64,000 nt of DNA from Paraclostridium hominis (GTDB lineage Bacteria > Bacillota > Clostridia > Peptostreptococcales > Peptostreptococcaceae): contig NZ_JACRWD010000001.1 in NCBI RefSeq assembly GCF_014306135.1, positions 1,054,001-1,118,000 on the forward strand, given 5' to 3'. The notes under the pieces were generated by a model that had not been told where the DNA came from, searched no databases, and was given only the letters and a program-made list of their open reading frames with translations. Below are positions 15,766-24,394 of the stretch, one piece after another. The translations under genes and the position numbers were made by a program. Numbering within the stretch: position 1 is the stretch's first letter; the number at the start of each line of letters is the position of its first letter.

Positions 15766-15981
15766 TTAAAGATATTTTAAATTATTTAGAGCTTCTTCTA
15801 GATATGATATATTTTCATTGTTTTTTTCTGATTGTTGATCTATTAGCTCTTGTGTAAATACTTTTGTATTTTCTAGATTATTGTTTTCTATAGATGTGTA
15901 GATTTTTCTTAATAGATCATATTCTTTATCAATCATTTGATTAGATGATGATATTTTATTTTTATATAAGTTTATACACAT
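15766..15981 (-). CDS. Hypothetical 71-aa helical protein
   Basis: The 71-residue product is charged and predicted to be all-helical, with leucine-spaced segments (DLLRKIYTSIENNNLENTK and YLEEALNNLKYL) and no signal or membrane sequence. AAAGGAGG precedes the ATG by 5 bases. No family was recognised. The size and helical hairpin look would suit a small coiled-coil or regulatory protein, but nothing more can be said. Confidence 0.6.
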   Translation of the reverse strand: MCINLYKNKISSSNQMIDKEYDLLRKIYTSIENNNLENTKVFTQELIDQQSEKNNENISYLEEALNNLKYL

Positions 15982-16167
15982 GTTAACCTCCTTTATTAAA
16001 GTATTTTATTAATAGTATATATATTTATTTAATATATAATACAAATTATTAAAATTTACTTTAATATATATTATAAATTTAACTTGTTAAAGTTAATTCT
16101 TTTGTGTATACTTTTGATAGGTTGTAATTACTGTTAAAACAACTTATCAATTAATTAACAAGGGAGT

Positions 16168-16452
16168 ATGATTATGTTGAACACTGTTGAAACTATACTT
16201 AAAATATTATTTACCATTTTATCTTTTATATGGGTTGGGAAAATTATGGTTTTAAGAAGTGATAAACAAATAGTTATAAATCCTCTGCTTATTTCTATAT
16301 CGGCTATTTTAGTTTTATTACCAGACACTACATTTGTAAATTATATATTTGGGATTAACATACAAAGTATCAGAATAATATTATATTTAGTGTACATATT
16401 AATAGTTTTATTTGGACTTTATTGTATAAAAAGAAAAAATGGAGTTTTTTAA
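16168..16452 (+). CDS. Small hypothetical membrane protein, 94 aa
   Basis: The product has three predicted membrane helices (about 8-24, 37-52 and 64-87) with short basic loops, and ends KRKNGVF. AAGGGAG lies 5 bases before the first ATG. A second ATG two codons later could serve instead. Its stop codon lies in the loop of the terminator shared with trmB. It is convergent with trmB. I do not recognise the family. Confidence 0.6.
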   Translation: MIMLNTVETILKILFTILSFIWVGKIMVLRSDKQIVINPLLISISAILVLLPDTTFVNYIFGINIQSIRIILYLVYILIVLFGLYCIKRKNGVF

Positions 16453-16463
16453 CTCCATTTTAT
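16438..16463. terminator. Compact convergent terminator overlapping a stop codon
   Basis: AAATGGAGTT pairs with AACTCCATTT around TTTT. The plus-strand gene's TAA lies within the hairpin, and the trmB stop codon begins at its other edge. Confidence 0.8.
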
Positions 16464-17101
16464 CTTTTTATACCTTCTACTCTATATATCTTCATACCAT
16501 AAGACATAAACTTATCTTCATATTCAGTTGTGACATTTCCTTCATAATCACTATTTGCTAAATCAAGTGTTATATTTTTAAGTTTTAAATCAGCTTCTGA
16601 AAATTCGTTTAGACTGAATTCAAACAGTTTTTCATTATCTGTTTTAAAATGTATTTCTCCAGATTCATTTAATATAGTTTTATAATTTTCTAAAAATCCT
16701 CTATAAGTTAATCTTCTTTTGTACCATCTTTTCTTTGGCCATGGATCACAGAAATTAACATAAACTCTACATAGTTCGCTATTATCAAAATAATCTAGAA
16801 TTTTATTTACATCTCCCCAAATAAATAATATATTATCTAATTTATTATCAACAGCTTTTTCTACAGCTTTTAATAATACTTCTTCTTTTATTTCCATTGC
16901 TATATAATTTATATTTGGATTTTGCTTAGCTAAAGTAGTTATAAATTTACCTCTACCAGTTCCAAATTCAGCATGTATGGGATTATTATTTTTAAATCTT
17001 TCATTCCATTTACCCTTTAAATCCAATGTATCACCTTTTATAACTAAATTATCATAACTTAATAATTTAGTATCAGCTCCTTTTTTCTTACGTCTTCTCA
17101 T
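16460..17101 (-). CDS. trmB: tRNA (guanine-N7-)-methyltransferase
   Basis: TrmB methylates G46 in the tRNA variable loop with S-adenosylmethionine. The 213-residue protein has the Rossmann SAM site HAEFGTGRGKF, the acidic ribose contact MEIKEE, the family hallmark FCDPWPKKRWYKRRL and a FKTDNEKLFEFSL block. The length is typical. A basic N-terminal run (MRRRKKKG) may contact tRNA. It appears monocistronic. Confidence 0.95.
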   Translation of the reverse strand: MRRRKKKGADTKLLSYDNLVIKGDTLDLKGKWNERFKNNNPIHAEFGTGRGKFITTLAKQNPNINYIAMEIKEEVLLKAVEKAVDNKLDNILFIWGDVNKILDYFDNSELCRVYVNFCDPWPKKRWYKRRLTYRGFLENYKTILNESGEIHFKTDNEKLFEFSLNEFSEADLKLKNITLDLANSDYEGNVTTEYEDKFMSYGMKIYRVEGIKR

Positions 17102-17133
17102 AATGTACTCCTAATATTTATTTTATTCAAAAT

Positions 17134-17164
17134 TAAAGAGTATTGGATAACCAATACTCTTTAA
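17134..17164. terminator. Terminator after the selenoprotein gene
   Basis: AAAGAGTATTGG pairs perfectly with CCAATACTCTTT around a 4-base loop, and a U-run follows on the minus strand. Confidence 0.9.
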
Positions 17165-17172
17165 AATAGTTA

Positions 17173-17490
17173 TTAATGTCCGCAGCCAGAGCATCCTCCG
17201 CCACATCCACCATCAGCTTGATTTTCAGGTGCAACTCTAAAGCCATATCCAGTGTCTTCTATAACTATATCTCCATACTTAGTATGATCTTCTTTACTCA
17301 TTATGAAGTTTAATCCTTCAACTTCATATGTTAAATCGTCTCCGTTTTGCTCATCCAGAGCAAGTCCAAATGATGGACCGCCTCATCCAACACCTGCAAA
17401 ATAAACTCTTATGTTTGTAGGTCTATCTTGATTGTCAGCTAAAATATCTTTTAAAGTACTTACAGCAGTATCTGCAACTTTAACTTTCAT
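17173..17490 (-). CDS. HesB/IscA-like selenoprotein (in-frame UGA read as selenocysteine)
   Basis: The frame runs from ATG at 17490 to TAA at 17173 with one in-frame TGA at 17383-17385, codon 36. Reading TGA as selenocysteine (U) gives 105 residues. The context GVGUGGPSFGLALDE aligns with the first conserved cysteine of the IscA/HesB iron-sulfur assembly family, and both sides of the UGA are well conserved. The C-terminus CGGGCSGCGH holds the other metal-binding cysteines. HesB-like selenoproteins are an established family in Clostridia. A SECIS-like hairpin starts 19 bases after the UGA. AAAGGA precedes the ATG. The gene has its own terminator. A genuine nonsense mutation is the alternative but unlikely given the Sec-for-Cys position. 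Confidence 0.88.
17347..17363 (-). promoter_or_regulatory. Bacterial SECIS-like stem-loop
   Basis: In the mRNA, TTGCTC and GAGCAA form a 6-bp stem capped by the loop TGGAT, starting 19 bases after the UGA codon. Bacterial SECIS elements have a small apical loop with an early G at about this distance, bound by SelB. The fit is by position and shape only. Confidence 0.6.
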
Positions 17491-17647
17491 CTTAATACAT
17501 CCTTTCTGTTTATATAAAAATTTTTGTAAAAAAACAAATTTATATATATTATATACCTACATAATATATATAATCAAACTTTTTTCTTAAAAAACTTAAC
17601 ATTTTTTCAAAAATATTTAATATTTGGTTAATATTTCAAAGCAAGTC

Positions 17648-17678
17648 AAAAAAAGAGTAGTAATTAACTACTACTCTG
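17648..17678. terminator. Terminator after the LRR gene
   Basis: AGAGTAGTA pairs with TACTACTCT across an AT loop. The A7 tract next to it yields the minus-strand U-run. Confidence 0.85.
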
Positions 17679-18782
17679 TCAATTTATAAACTCAGTTGAT
17701 GCATTTACTATATACTTATCTTTACTTTTTATGTTTAAAGAATGTACGCTAGCTGAAGTGTAATTATAATCAGATAAAACAGGAAATAACAATGTGTATT
17801 TACCTAAAGGTACATCATTAAATACATATTCTCCTACTTCGTTAGTTGTAGTATATAAAGTATCACCCTTATCATTTATAAGAGTTATTATCTTGTTGTT
17901 AAATATATATAAATTATTAATTTTTTTAGAATTTTTAGGATTTTCTAATTTGATACAACCTTGTACTTGAGAAGTTTCTAATTTTTTATTTAATTCATAC
18001 TTTTTATTTATTACATTTGAATTTTTGGTTAAATAAATAGGTTGAATAAGTGTGCCGCTTAATATTCGTGGGGTGTTGGATATATCTTCATGATAAAAGT
18101 CTGCTTTCAATACACAATCTGATTTTATATTTGTTATAAAAACTTCTGATATAGAATACAAAATAGATGGAACCTCATCTGTATGTACTCTATCGTAATC
18201 TCCGTTCACTTGAATATTATCTAAAAATACTAATGTATCATCATCCCATTTTACTTTAGATGAAAATAATACAGTTTTTCCAAATTCAATTTCTATAGGT
18301 TCTAGTAAAATATTTTGATCACTAGCTAATATAGTTGAATTTTTAAAATTATCATTAGTTAAATTTGATAAATTTAATATTGTATTATTATCTAGGTTAA
18401 TCATATCTAATTTAATATTATTTTTTAGATTAGGTATATCTTTTATATTATTACTTTCTAATCCTACACTCTTTAGATTTTTAAGGTTTTTTAAGAAGCT
18501 TATATCTTCTATTTTATTTTCGTTTAGTTCTAACGTCGTTAAGTTTTTAAGGTTACTTAAATAAGAAGCATCATAAATATTATTTCTTGTAAGGTTTATA
18601 TATTTTGCATTTTTAGCAAACTCTATCCCTTCTATATTTTTGATATTGTTACCAGGTAAATCTATTTCGGTTAATGTACTTAAAAATTCTTTTGTTATTT
18701 CAGATATATGCATGTTAAATTTTTTAGCCAAAGCTAATTTAAGGTTGCTACTGATATATGAATGGTTCGTATTTTTTTCCAA
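17679..18782 (-). CDS. Leucine-rich-repeat protein with C-terminal carboxypeptidase-regulatory-like domain
   Basis: A 367-residue protein starting at TTG (AAAGGA 10 bases upstream). Residues about 35-150 hold five to six SDS22/internalin-type leucine-rich repeats of 22 residues (YINLTRNNIYDASYLSNLKN, TTLELNENKIEDISFLKNLK). The middle is beta-rich. Residues about 275-345 resemble a carboxypeptidase regulatory or prealbumin-like fold (GDTLYTTTNEVGEYVFNDVPLGKYTLLF). No signal peptide, LPXTG or lipobox is visible, so unlike internalins it would be cytoplasmic or spore-located. The function is unknown. It is monocistronic. Confidence 0.75.
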   Translation of the reverse strand: MEKNTNHSYISSNLKLALAKKFNMHISEITKEFLSTLTEIDLPGNNIKNIEGIEFAKNAKYINLTRNNIYDASYLSNLKNLTTLELNENKIEDISFLKNLKNLKSVGLESNNIKDIPNLKNNIKLDMINLDNNTILNLSNLTNDNFKNSTILASDQNILLEPIEIEFGKTVLFSSKVKWDDDTLVFLDNIQVNGDYDRVHTDEVPSILYSISEVFITNIKSDCVLKADFYHEDISNTPRILSGTLIQPIYLTKNSNVINKKYELNKKLETSQVQGCIKLENPKNSKKINNLYIFNNKIITLINDKGDTLYTTTNEVGEYVFNDVPLGKYTLLFPVLSDYNYTSASVHSLNIKSKDKYIVNASTEFIN

Positions 18783-18947
18783 TGTCTATCATTCCTTTTA
18801 TATATTAGTCACAGTATAATATATGGTTAATCATCATTACATGACACTAAATATATATCTTAAAAATAGTACTTATTTTTATCAATTTTTTATTTGATTT
18901 ATGCACATACTAGTAATAACGATAAAAATATAAGGAGTGAATTTATT

Positions 18948-19253
18948 ATGCCAAAGATTAACTGTAGTGCAACTACATGCTGTTATAATAAAAATGAAAA
19001 TTGCCATAGTGGGGCTATAAAAGTTGATGGTCCTCATCCTGATAATTTAAAAGAAGTTTATTGTACAACATTTATCAGTGTACATAAAAGTATGAAAAGT
19101 AATATAGAAAGTGAATGTGAGCATGTAATGTGTAATGTTACTCACTGCGTTCATAATGAAAATAGAGAGTGCAGATGTGACAATATATTTGTATCTGGAA
19201 ATGAAGCTGAAAATTATAAACAAACTAATTGTTGCTCTTTTTTAGTTAAGTAA
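18948..19253 (+). CDS. Tandem DUF1540 cysteine-rich protein
   Basis: ATG at 18948 is chosen because ATAAGGAG lies 9 bases upstream. A longer frame starting at 18894 lacks a site. The 101-residue protein has two DUF1540 units (about 2-46 and 55-100), each with spaced cysteines: INCSATTCCYNKNENC..A..V..........YCTTF and VMCNVTHCVHNENREC...NIFVSG......TNCCSF. These are probable metal-binding knuckles common in small clostridial proteins of unknown function. It is followed by a long hairpin and then a lone integrase gene. Confidence 0.85.
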   Translation: MPKINCSATTCCYNKNENCHSGAIKVDGPHPDNLKEVYCTTFISVHKSMKSNIESECEHVMCNVTHCVHNENRECRCDNIFVSGNEAENYKQTNCCSFLVK

Positions 19254-19257
19254 ACCG

Positions 19258-19321
19258 TAAAGGTATATCTTAAGAATATAGTATAATTTTAAAAATTATA
19301 ACTTCTTAGATATACCTTTAT
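19258..19321 (+). terminator. Long hairpin after the DUF1540 gene
   Basis: AAAGGTATATCTTAAGAA pairs with TTCTTAGATATACCTTT with one bulge. The AT-rich interior can pair further. It probably ends the DUF1540 transcript. Confidence 0.7.
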
Positions 19322-19496
19322 ATATTTAAAGACATAAAATATATAGTTTTATGTCAAATTTTTAAAAAATAGTAATTTCAATGTTTTTATCAATATAAAA
19401 TATATTTATGTCAGTTTTATGTCAGATATTTAAATGTTTTTTATTTTATTTTTATGTTACAATAAATACTATAATGTATTTTATTGGAGGAAAGAG

Positions 19497-20612
19497 ATGA
19501 GTTTTGCATTTATAAGAAAAAGAAGTAAAAACTATATAGTTTATTTAGAATATAAGGATCCAGAAACTAAGAAAAAAATACAGAAAAATATGGGTTCATA
19601 CGATAAAAAAAGGGATGCATCTAAAAGGCTAACAGAACTAAAAGATAACATTTACAACAATGATTTATTGCTACCAAATACGATGACACTAGAAGTTTTT
19701 TTAAAAGATTTTTTAGAAAAATATAAAGTAAATATATCCATCACCACATACAATTGTTATCTTAGAATATGCAATAAATATATAATTCCTATGCTAGGAA
19801 GATATAAAATTGAAGATATAAAACCTATACATATACAAAATTATGTCGATGACTTGGTAGGTATACTTAGCCCTCAGACATTAAAAATACATATAAATAT
19901 ATTAAAACTTGCTATAAAAAAAGCATATAGATTAAAACTTATACGAGAAAATGTAGTTGAATATATAGAAATACCTAGAGTGAAAAAATTCAAAAATAAT
20001 ATATATAATCAAGATGATATGCATAAGCTTCTTGAAAAATGTGATGGAACTCCTTTAGAATTACCTATTTTTTTAGCAAGCGGTTTAGGTCTTAGAATAT
20101 CTGAGATATTAGGATTGACATGGAATAATATCGATTTTAGTAATAATACTGTTACAATAGAAAAAATAACAGTGAGAAACAACGGTGAAGTTATATTAAA
20201 AGATCCTAAGACTGAAAGTTCAGCAAGAACTATTTCAGCACCAAATGAACTAATGAATCGCTTGAAAAGTTATAAAAAAGAACAAATAGAAATGAAGTTA
20301 CAAGGAAAAATAAAGAACAAATTAAATTTACTTTTCTTTGATAAAAACGAAAACCCTATAGCTCAAGATGTACTTAGTAAAAAATTTAATAGATTTTTAA
20401 AAGATAATAATTTAAAGCATATAAGATTTCATGATTTGCGTCATACTCATGTAACTTTACTTATAAATTCTAAAGTTCCTATAAGAGTAATTTCTGAAAG
20501 GGTTGGTCATTCAAATATAAATACAACACTTAACATATACTCTCACGTACTCAAAGAAATGGATAAAGAAGCTAGCGATAAAATTTCCGAAGTACTATTT
20601 AATTTAGGTTAA
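19497..20612 (+). CDS. Phage-type tyrosine integrase
   Basis: ATG at 19497 (MSFAFIRKRSKN) follows GGAGGAAAGAG directly. The 371-residue protein has an N-terminal AP2-like arm-binding domain (1-55), a SAM-like core-binding domain (about 65-155) and a catalytic domain with GLRISEI (Arg), HDLRHTH (His-x-x-Arg), GHSNINTT (His) and NIYSHV (Tyr). All catalytic residues are present. This is the Tn916/phage integrase type, but no excisionase, phage or conjugation genes adjoin it. It may be the last relic of an element, or a solitary resident integrase. A 10-base repeat (AAACCGTAAA) occurs after its stop codon and after the stop of the preceding gene. Confidence 0.9.
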   Translation: MSFAFIRKRSKNYIVYLEYKDPETKKKIQKNMGSYDKKRDASKRLTELKDNIYNNDLLLPNTMTLEVFLKDFLEKYKVNISITTYNCYLRICNKYIIPMLGRYKIEDIKPIHIQNYVDDLVGILSPQTLKIHINILKLAIKKAYRLKLIRENVVEYIEIPRVKKFKNNIYNQDDMHKLLEKCDGTPLELPIFLASGLGLRISEILGLTWNNIDFSNNTVTIEKITVRNNGEVILKDPKTESSARTISAPNELMNRLKSYKKEQIEMKLQGKIKNKLNLLFFDKNENPIAQDVLSKKFNRFLKDNNLKHIRFHDLRHTHVTLLINSKVPIRVISERVGHSNINTTLNIYSHVLKEMDKEASDKISEVLFNLG

Positions 20613-20620
20613 AACCGTAA

Positions 20621-20662
20621 AAATCCGACCTCTTAAATTCCATTTTAAGGCGTCGGATTTTA
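20621..20662 (+). terminator. Integrase terminator
   Basis: AAATCCGAC pairs with GTCGGATTT around a CTTAA/TTAAG inner stem, followed by TTT. Confidence 0.8.
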
Positions 20663-20852
20663 ATTTATTATATATTTATTCGATTTAATACATAAATTGT
20701 TTTATATTTTATTTTAACGAGTTTACACTAAAATCTCATTTTGAATTTTAAAAGATGTATAAAATAATAAAATTATGTAAACTAATTGTTGTTTTACATT
20801 AAAAAAGCTTATATTGAGTCTAATTTTAACTTTGGCTATTAATTATTGTTTA

Positions 20853-21674
20853 CTATAAAGATAAAGCAAAATTTTTAATAATATCAACTAATTCAAAAGT
20901 ATCCTCTATATATGGATTATGTTTACCATTAATAATTTTAACTATGCTATTTTTAAAATTAAAAGTTTTATAATGATTAATTCCAATAGCGTAATCTTTA
21001 TTTCCGCATATAATCAAGGTAGGAACTTCTATTTCACTGCTAATATTTCTGTAATCATAAAAATAACTTTCATTATTAAAAGCTTGGTTAGACATATTAG
21101 TATTTAATATTCCCTTATCTATATCTTCTACTTTAAGGAAGTTTTCATATTCTTTATACTGTAATTTATAATACTTATTTTCTTTAACAAGATTAAAAGC
21201 TATTTTTTTCCAGACTTCTATTAAATTATCACAATAATATATAGAATCAATACCTAAAAGTTTACAACCTTCATTTATTTGGCTTTTAAGAGATTCTTTC
21301 AGATCTAATGTGCAATTCATAAGTATAATCCCTTTTATATGCTGTTTATATTTATAAGCGTATTCAGTAGCTATAATACCTCCAAATGAATGTGCAAGCA
21401 ATATACATTTATCTATTTTAAGTTCTTTTCTAATATCTTCTATATCTTCTATTATAGTATCTATAGAATAATCAGAATACATAGTTCCTTCTGATCTACC
21501 ACAACCTCTTTGATCTAAATAAACCATATTTAAATGATTGCTTAAATAATCACTGCAAAAAACTTCAAAATCCTTGCTCCAAGCACCAGGACCTCCATGT
21601 ATATATATACAGCTATATCCATTACCTACTTTATTTACATATAAGTTTATATTATCTCTAGTTTTTATAAACAT
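20853..21674 (-). CDS. Alpha/beta hydrolase, proline iminopeptidase-like (S33)
   Basis: ATG at 21674 lies 5 bases after GGAGG, and the TTG at 21686 lies within that site and is rejected. The 273-residue protein shows the oxyanion HGGPG motif, DQRGCGRSEG, the nucleophile elbow AHSFGG and a late acid/histidine region (ICGNKDYAIG, NGKHNPYIED). HGGPG with DQRG is typical of prolyl aminopeptidases and related hydrolases, but substrate cannot be read from sequence. It is cytoplasmic and apparently monocistronic. Confidence 0.88.
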   Translation of the reverse strand: MFIKTRDNINLYVNKVGNGYSCIYIHGGPGAWSKDFEVFCSDYLSNHLNMVYLDQRGCGRSEGTMYSDYSIDTIIEDIEDIRKELKIDKCILLAHSFGGIIATEYAYKYKQHIKGIILMNCTLDLKESLKSQINEGCKLLGIDSIYYCDNLIEVWKKIAFNLVKENKYYKLQYKEYENFLKVEDIDKGILNTNMSNQAFNNESYFYDYRNISSEIEVPTLIICGNKDYAIGINHYKTFNFKNSIVKIINGKHNPYIEDTFELVDIIKNFALSL

Positions 21675-21762
21675 AGTTACCTCCAATGTATTAGTGTATT
21701 AATATTATATCAAAATAACTAATACATAATAATAACTTTAATATCAAATAAAAAACTTAATT

Positions 21763-22719
21763 TTAAAGTAGTTTTTTAAGTTTGAATATCAGTATACTTA
21801 TAACCATAATTAAAAACATAACACCTAATGCTAACGGATATCCAAAATACCATCCAAGTTCAGGCATAAATTTAAAGTTCATACCATATATACCTGTTAT
21901 TATAGTTAAGGGAGCAGAAATAGCAGTAAGTAAAGTTAACTTGGTTATTAAACTATTAGTTTTCTCAGCTACTTGTGAGGAATATATATCTAAAAGCTTA
22001 TCAGCTAATTCTCTTGTTGAAATAGCAAAATTATAAAGTTTATCTATTCCAAAATCTATACTTTGTAAATTTTCTAAATTATGTTTTTTTATATCTGTAT
22101 ATGTTAAGTATCTTATATTTTCTTTTAATATCCTATCTCCTATATAAAGAAGCGGTCTTATGTTTTTTACTACAGTTCTAGTTAAGCCTCTTATATAACT
22201 TATTTGATGAAAGTGTTTATCTTTTACTCCTTCTAACATCTTATCTTCCATATCTAGTATAATATCTTCTAATTTTTCTAAATTTTCAAATTCATTTACT
22301 ATTAGTTCTTTAAATATTAAATAGTTTGTTTTAAATAAAACTACATCTGACTCACTATTGATTACAAAATTTGATTTCATCAATTTTAACATATAATTAT
22401 ATATAAAATGATCTTTCTCTGCTACTACCAATATATAATTATCAGCTAAATAGATATTAATTTCTTTTATTACTGCTTTGTTATCTTTAAGCTCAAAAGT
22501 GTTTAAACTTAAAAAATCATAATTATCAAATAAATCTAATTTTATATTTTCATCAAAATCAAGACAATCTGTAAATGTCATGTCATCTATATTTAAAACT
22601 CCTTGAATTCTATTTAGTTCATATGGAACAGATAATATTAAATAAGAAAAATCTTGATTATAAAAATCTTCTTCAAAGTTTTCTAAATATGTTTGAGTAT
22701 TTAAGTTTAATATTTTCAT
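21763..22719 (-). CDS. corA: CorA-family divalent cation transporter
   Basis: CorA forms pentameric Mg2+/Co2+ channels. The 318-residue protein has the large N-terminal cytoplasmic domain, a long helix (about 200-250), and two C-terminal membrane helices. The first ends with the selectivity motif YGMNF, followed by the acidic periplasmic loop KFMPELGW and a basic end (KLKKLL). A GGGGGTG site precedes the ATG. The upstream leader holds a perfect 19-bp inverted repeat. Confidence 0.93.
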   Translation of the reverse strand: MKILNLNTQTYLENFEEDFYNQDFSYLILSVPYELNRIQGVLNIDDMTFTDCLDFDENIKLDLFDNYDFLSLNTFELKDNKAVIKEINIYLADNYILVVAEKDHFIYNYMLKLMKSNFVINSESDVVLFKTNYLIFKELIVNEFENLEKLEDIILDMEDKMLEGVKDKHFHQISYIRGLTRTVVKNIRPLLYIGDRILKENIRYLTYTDIKKHNLENLQSIDFGIDKLYNFAISTRELADKLLDIYSSQVAEKTNSLITKLTLLTAISAPLTIITGIYGMNFKFMPELGWYFGYPLALGVMFLIMVISILIFKLKKLL

Positions 22720-23129
22720 TTAATCACCCCCGAAATTATTATAATTATATTATGTATATTAATTTAATTATTAATTCAATTACCTTTTAAATAATATACT
22801 TTATTAAAATATAAATAATTTATTTTAATAAAGTATATTTCACCTAAAGAACAGATGTTCTATATGATTATTTAAAAATTTGACTCAATATATTGGATTT
22901 TAACGAATTTATTTATTTTAAACAATAATATATATCATTCCATAATAAAAAGTCGTATAGAGCCTTATATAAGAAATTATTACTTATTTATATAAAATTA
23001 TTAATTAATGTTTCAAATAATATAATTATGTAAATCTATTAATTATTATTTTTTATATAGTAATAAAAAATAACTATATTGCAAAAAATTGTTATATAAT
23101 TTAATTAATAAATATATGTGGAGGTTATT
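22720..23129. other. Divergent intergenic region of corA and the aminopeptidase
   Basis: About 410 bp with no ORF that has a ribosome binding site. It contains the 19-bp inverted repeat at 22793-22839 and AT-rich promoter-like sequence for both flanking genes. No known riboswitch signature was seen. Confidence 0.6.
22793..22839. repeat. Perfect 19-bp inverted repeat upstream of corA
   Basis: Bases 22793-22811 are the exact reverse complement of 22821-22839, with a 9-base loop (TAAATAATT). It lies 74-120 bases before the corA start. It has no good T-run on either side, so an operator or leader hairpin is likelier than a terminator. Confidence 0.65.
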
Positions 23130-24356
23130 ATGAGTTTTGAAAATAAATTAAAAAAATATGCGCGTTTAGCTGTTGAAACAGGAGTGAATTTACAAAAAGG
23201 ACAAATACTTCTTTTGAGAACACCTATATCATGTAAAGACTTTGCTAGAAAAATCGTAGATGTAGCTTATGAATTAGGTGCTAGGGATGTTGAAATAGAA
23301 TGGAATGATGAAGAAGCTTCTTTAATAAGATATTTAAAAGCTCCAAGTGAGGTATTTGATGAATTTCCTAAGTGGAAAATTGAAAAATATAATCATTTAC
23401 TAGAACAAGGAGCTTGTATTATAAACATAGATTCATCTAATCCAACAATATTTAAAGATGTTGATCCATCAAGAATGCAAAGAGTTAGTAAAGCCTATAG
23501 TAAAAGTATACCTTTATGGAGAGAATCTATAATAACTGATAAAATAAGATGGACTATAGTATCAGTGCCTAGTAAAGAATGGGCATCTAAAGTATTTAGT
23601 GATTTAAATGAAGATGAAGCTGTAAACAAATTATGGGATTATATATTTAAATGCACCAGAATAGATAAAGATGATCCTATAAAAGAATGGGAGGTACATA
23701 ATAATAAACTTAATGAAAAAGTTAAGTTTTTAAATGAAAATAATTTTATATCTATGCATTTTAAATCAGCTAAAACTGATTTACATATAGAATTACCTGC
23801 AGGGCATATTTGGGCAGGTGGCGCAAGTAGCGACCCCAATGGTATAGAATTTAATGCAAATATTCCAAGTGAAGAAGTTTATACTCTACCTCATAAGTAT
23901 AAGGTAAATGGTATAGTGTCTAATACAAAACCATTTATATATAACGGAACTATTATAGATGATTTTACTTTGACATTTAAAGATGGTAAGGTTGTGGATT
24001 ACACTGCTAAAGTGGGGTATGAATCATTAAAATCATTATTAGAGTTAGACGAAGGTTCGTGCTACTTAGGTGAAGTTGCACTAGTTGAAAATAACTCCCC
24101 TATATCTAATACAGAAATAATTTATTATACTACATTATATGATGAAAATGCATCTTGTCACTTAGCTTTAGGTTCTGCATATAAAACAAGTATAAAAAAT
24201 GGTAGTAAAATCCCTAAAGAAGATATGGATAAATTAGGTATAAATGATAGTATAACTCATGAGGATTTTATGATAGGCTCAAGTGATATGAATATAATAG
24301 GTGTAACTTCTGATGGCAAAGAAATAGAAATTTTTAAAAATGGAAATTGGGCATAA
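23130..24356 (+). CDS. Aminopeptidase, M29 family (AmpS/thermophilic aminopeptidase)
   Basis: ATG at 23130 lies 6 bases after GGAGG, and the GTG at 23118 overlaps that site and is rejected. The 408-residue protein matches M29 metallo-aminopeptidases, with N-terminal LKKYARLAVETGVNLQKGQ, ELPAGHIWAGGA-type core, GEVALVENNSPIS and the metal-ligand region YDENASCHLALGSAY followed by HEDFMIGS. The enzyme trims N-terminal residues of peptides using two metal ions. Cytoplasmic and monocistronic. Confidence 0.93.
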   Translation: MSFENKLKKYARLAVETGVNLQKGQILLLRTPISCKDFARKIVDVAYELGARDVEIEWNDEEASLIRYLKAPSEVFDEFPKWKIEKYNHLLEQGACIINIDSSNPTIFKDVDPSRMQRVSKAYSKSIPLWRESIITDKIRWTIVSVPSKEWASKVFSDLNEDEAVNKLWDYIFKCTRIDKDDPIKEWEVHNNKLNEKVKFLNENNFISMHFKSAKTDLHIELPAGHIWAGGASSDPNGIEFNANIPSEEVYTLPHKYKVNGIVSNTKPFIYNGTIIDDFTLTFKDGKVVDYTAKVGYESLKSLLELDEGSCYLGEVALVENNSPISNTEIIYYTTLYDENASCHLALGSAYKTSIKNGSKIPKEDMDKLGINDSITHEDFMIGSSDMNIIGVTSDGKEIEIFKNGNWA

Positions 24357-24387
24357 AAAATAGGTTACAATTGTAACCTATTTTTTA
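24355..24387. terminator. Convergent bidirectional terminator
   Basis: AAAAAATAGGTTACAA is the perfect complement of TTGTAACCTATTTTTT with no separate loop bases, serving the aminopeptidase and ispH units. Confidence 0.9.
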
Positions 24388-24394
24388 TTTAAAT

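Noticed and set aside
17383..17385. TGA as an inactivating nonsense mutation in the HesB-like gene
   Set aside because: The codon replaces a conserved functional cysteine, both halves are intact and a SECIS-like hairpin follows, which fits selenocysteine far better.
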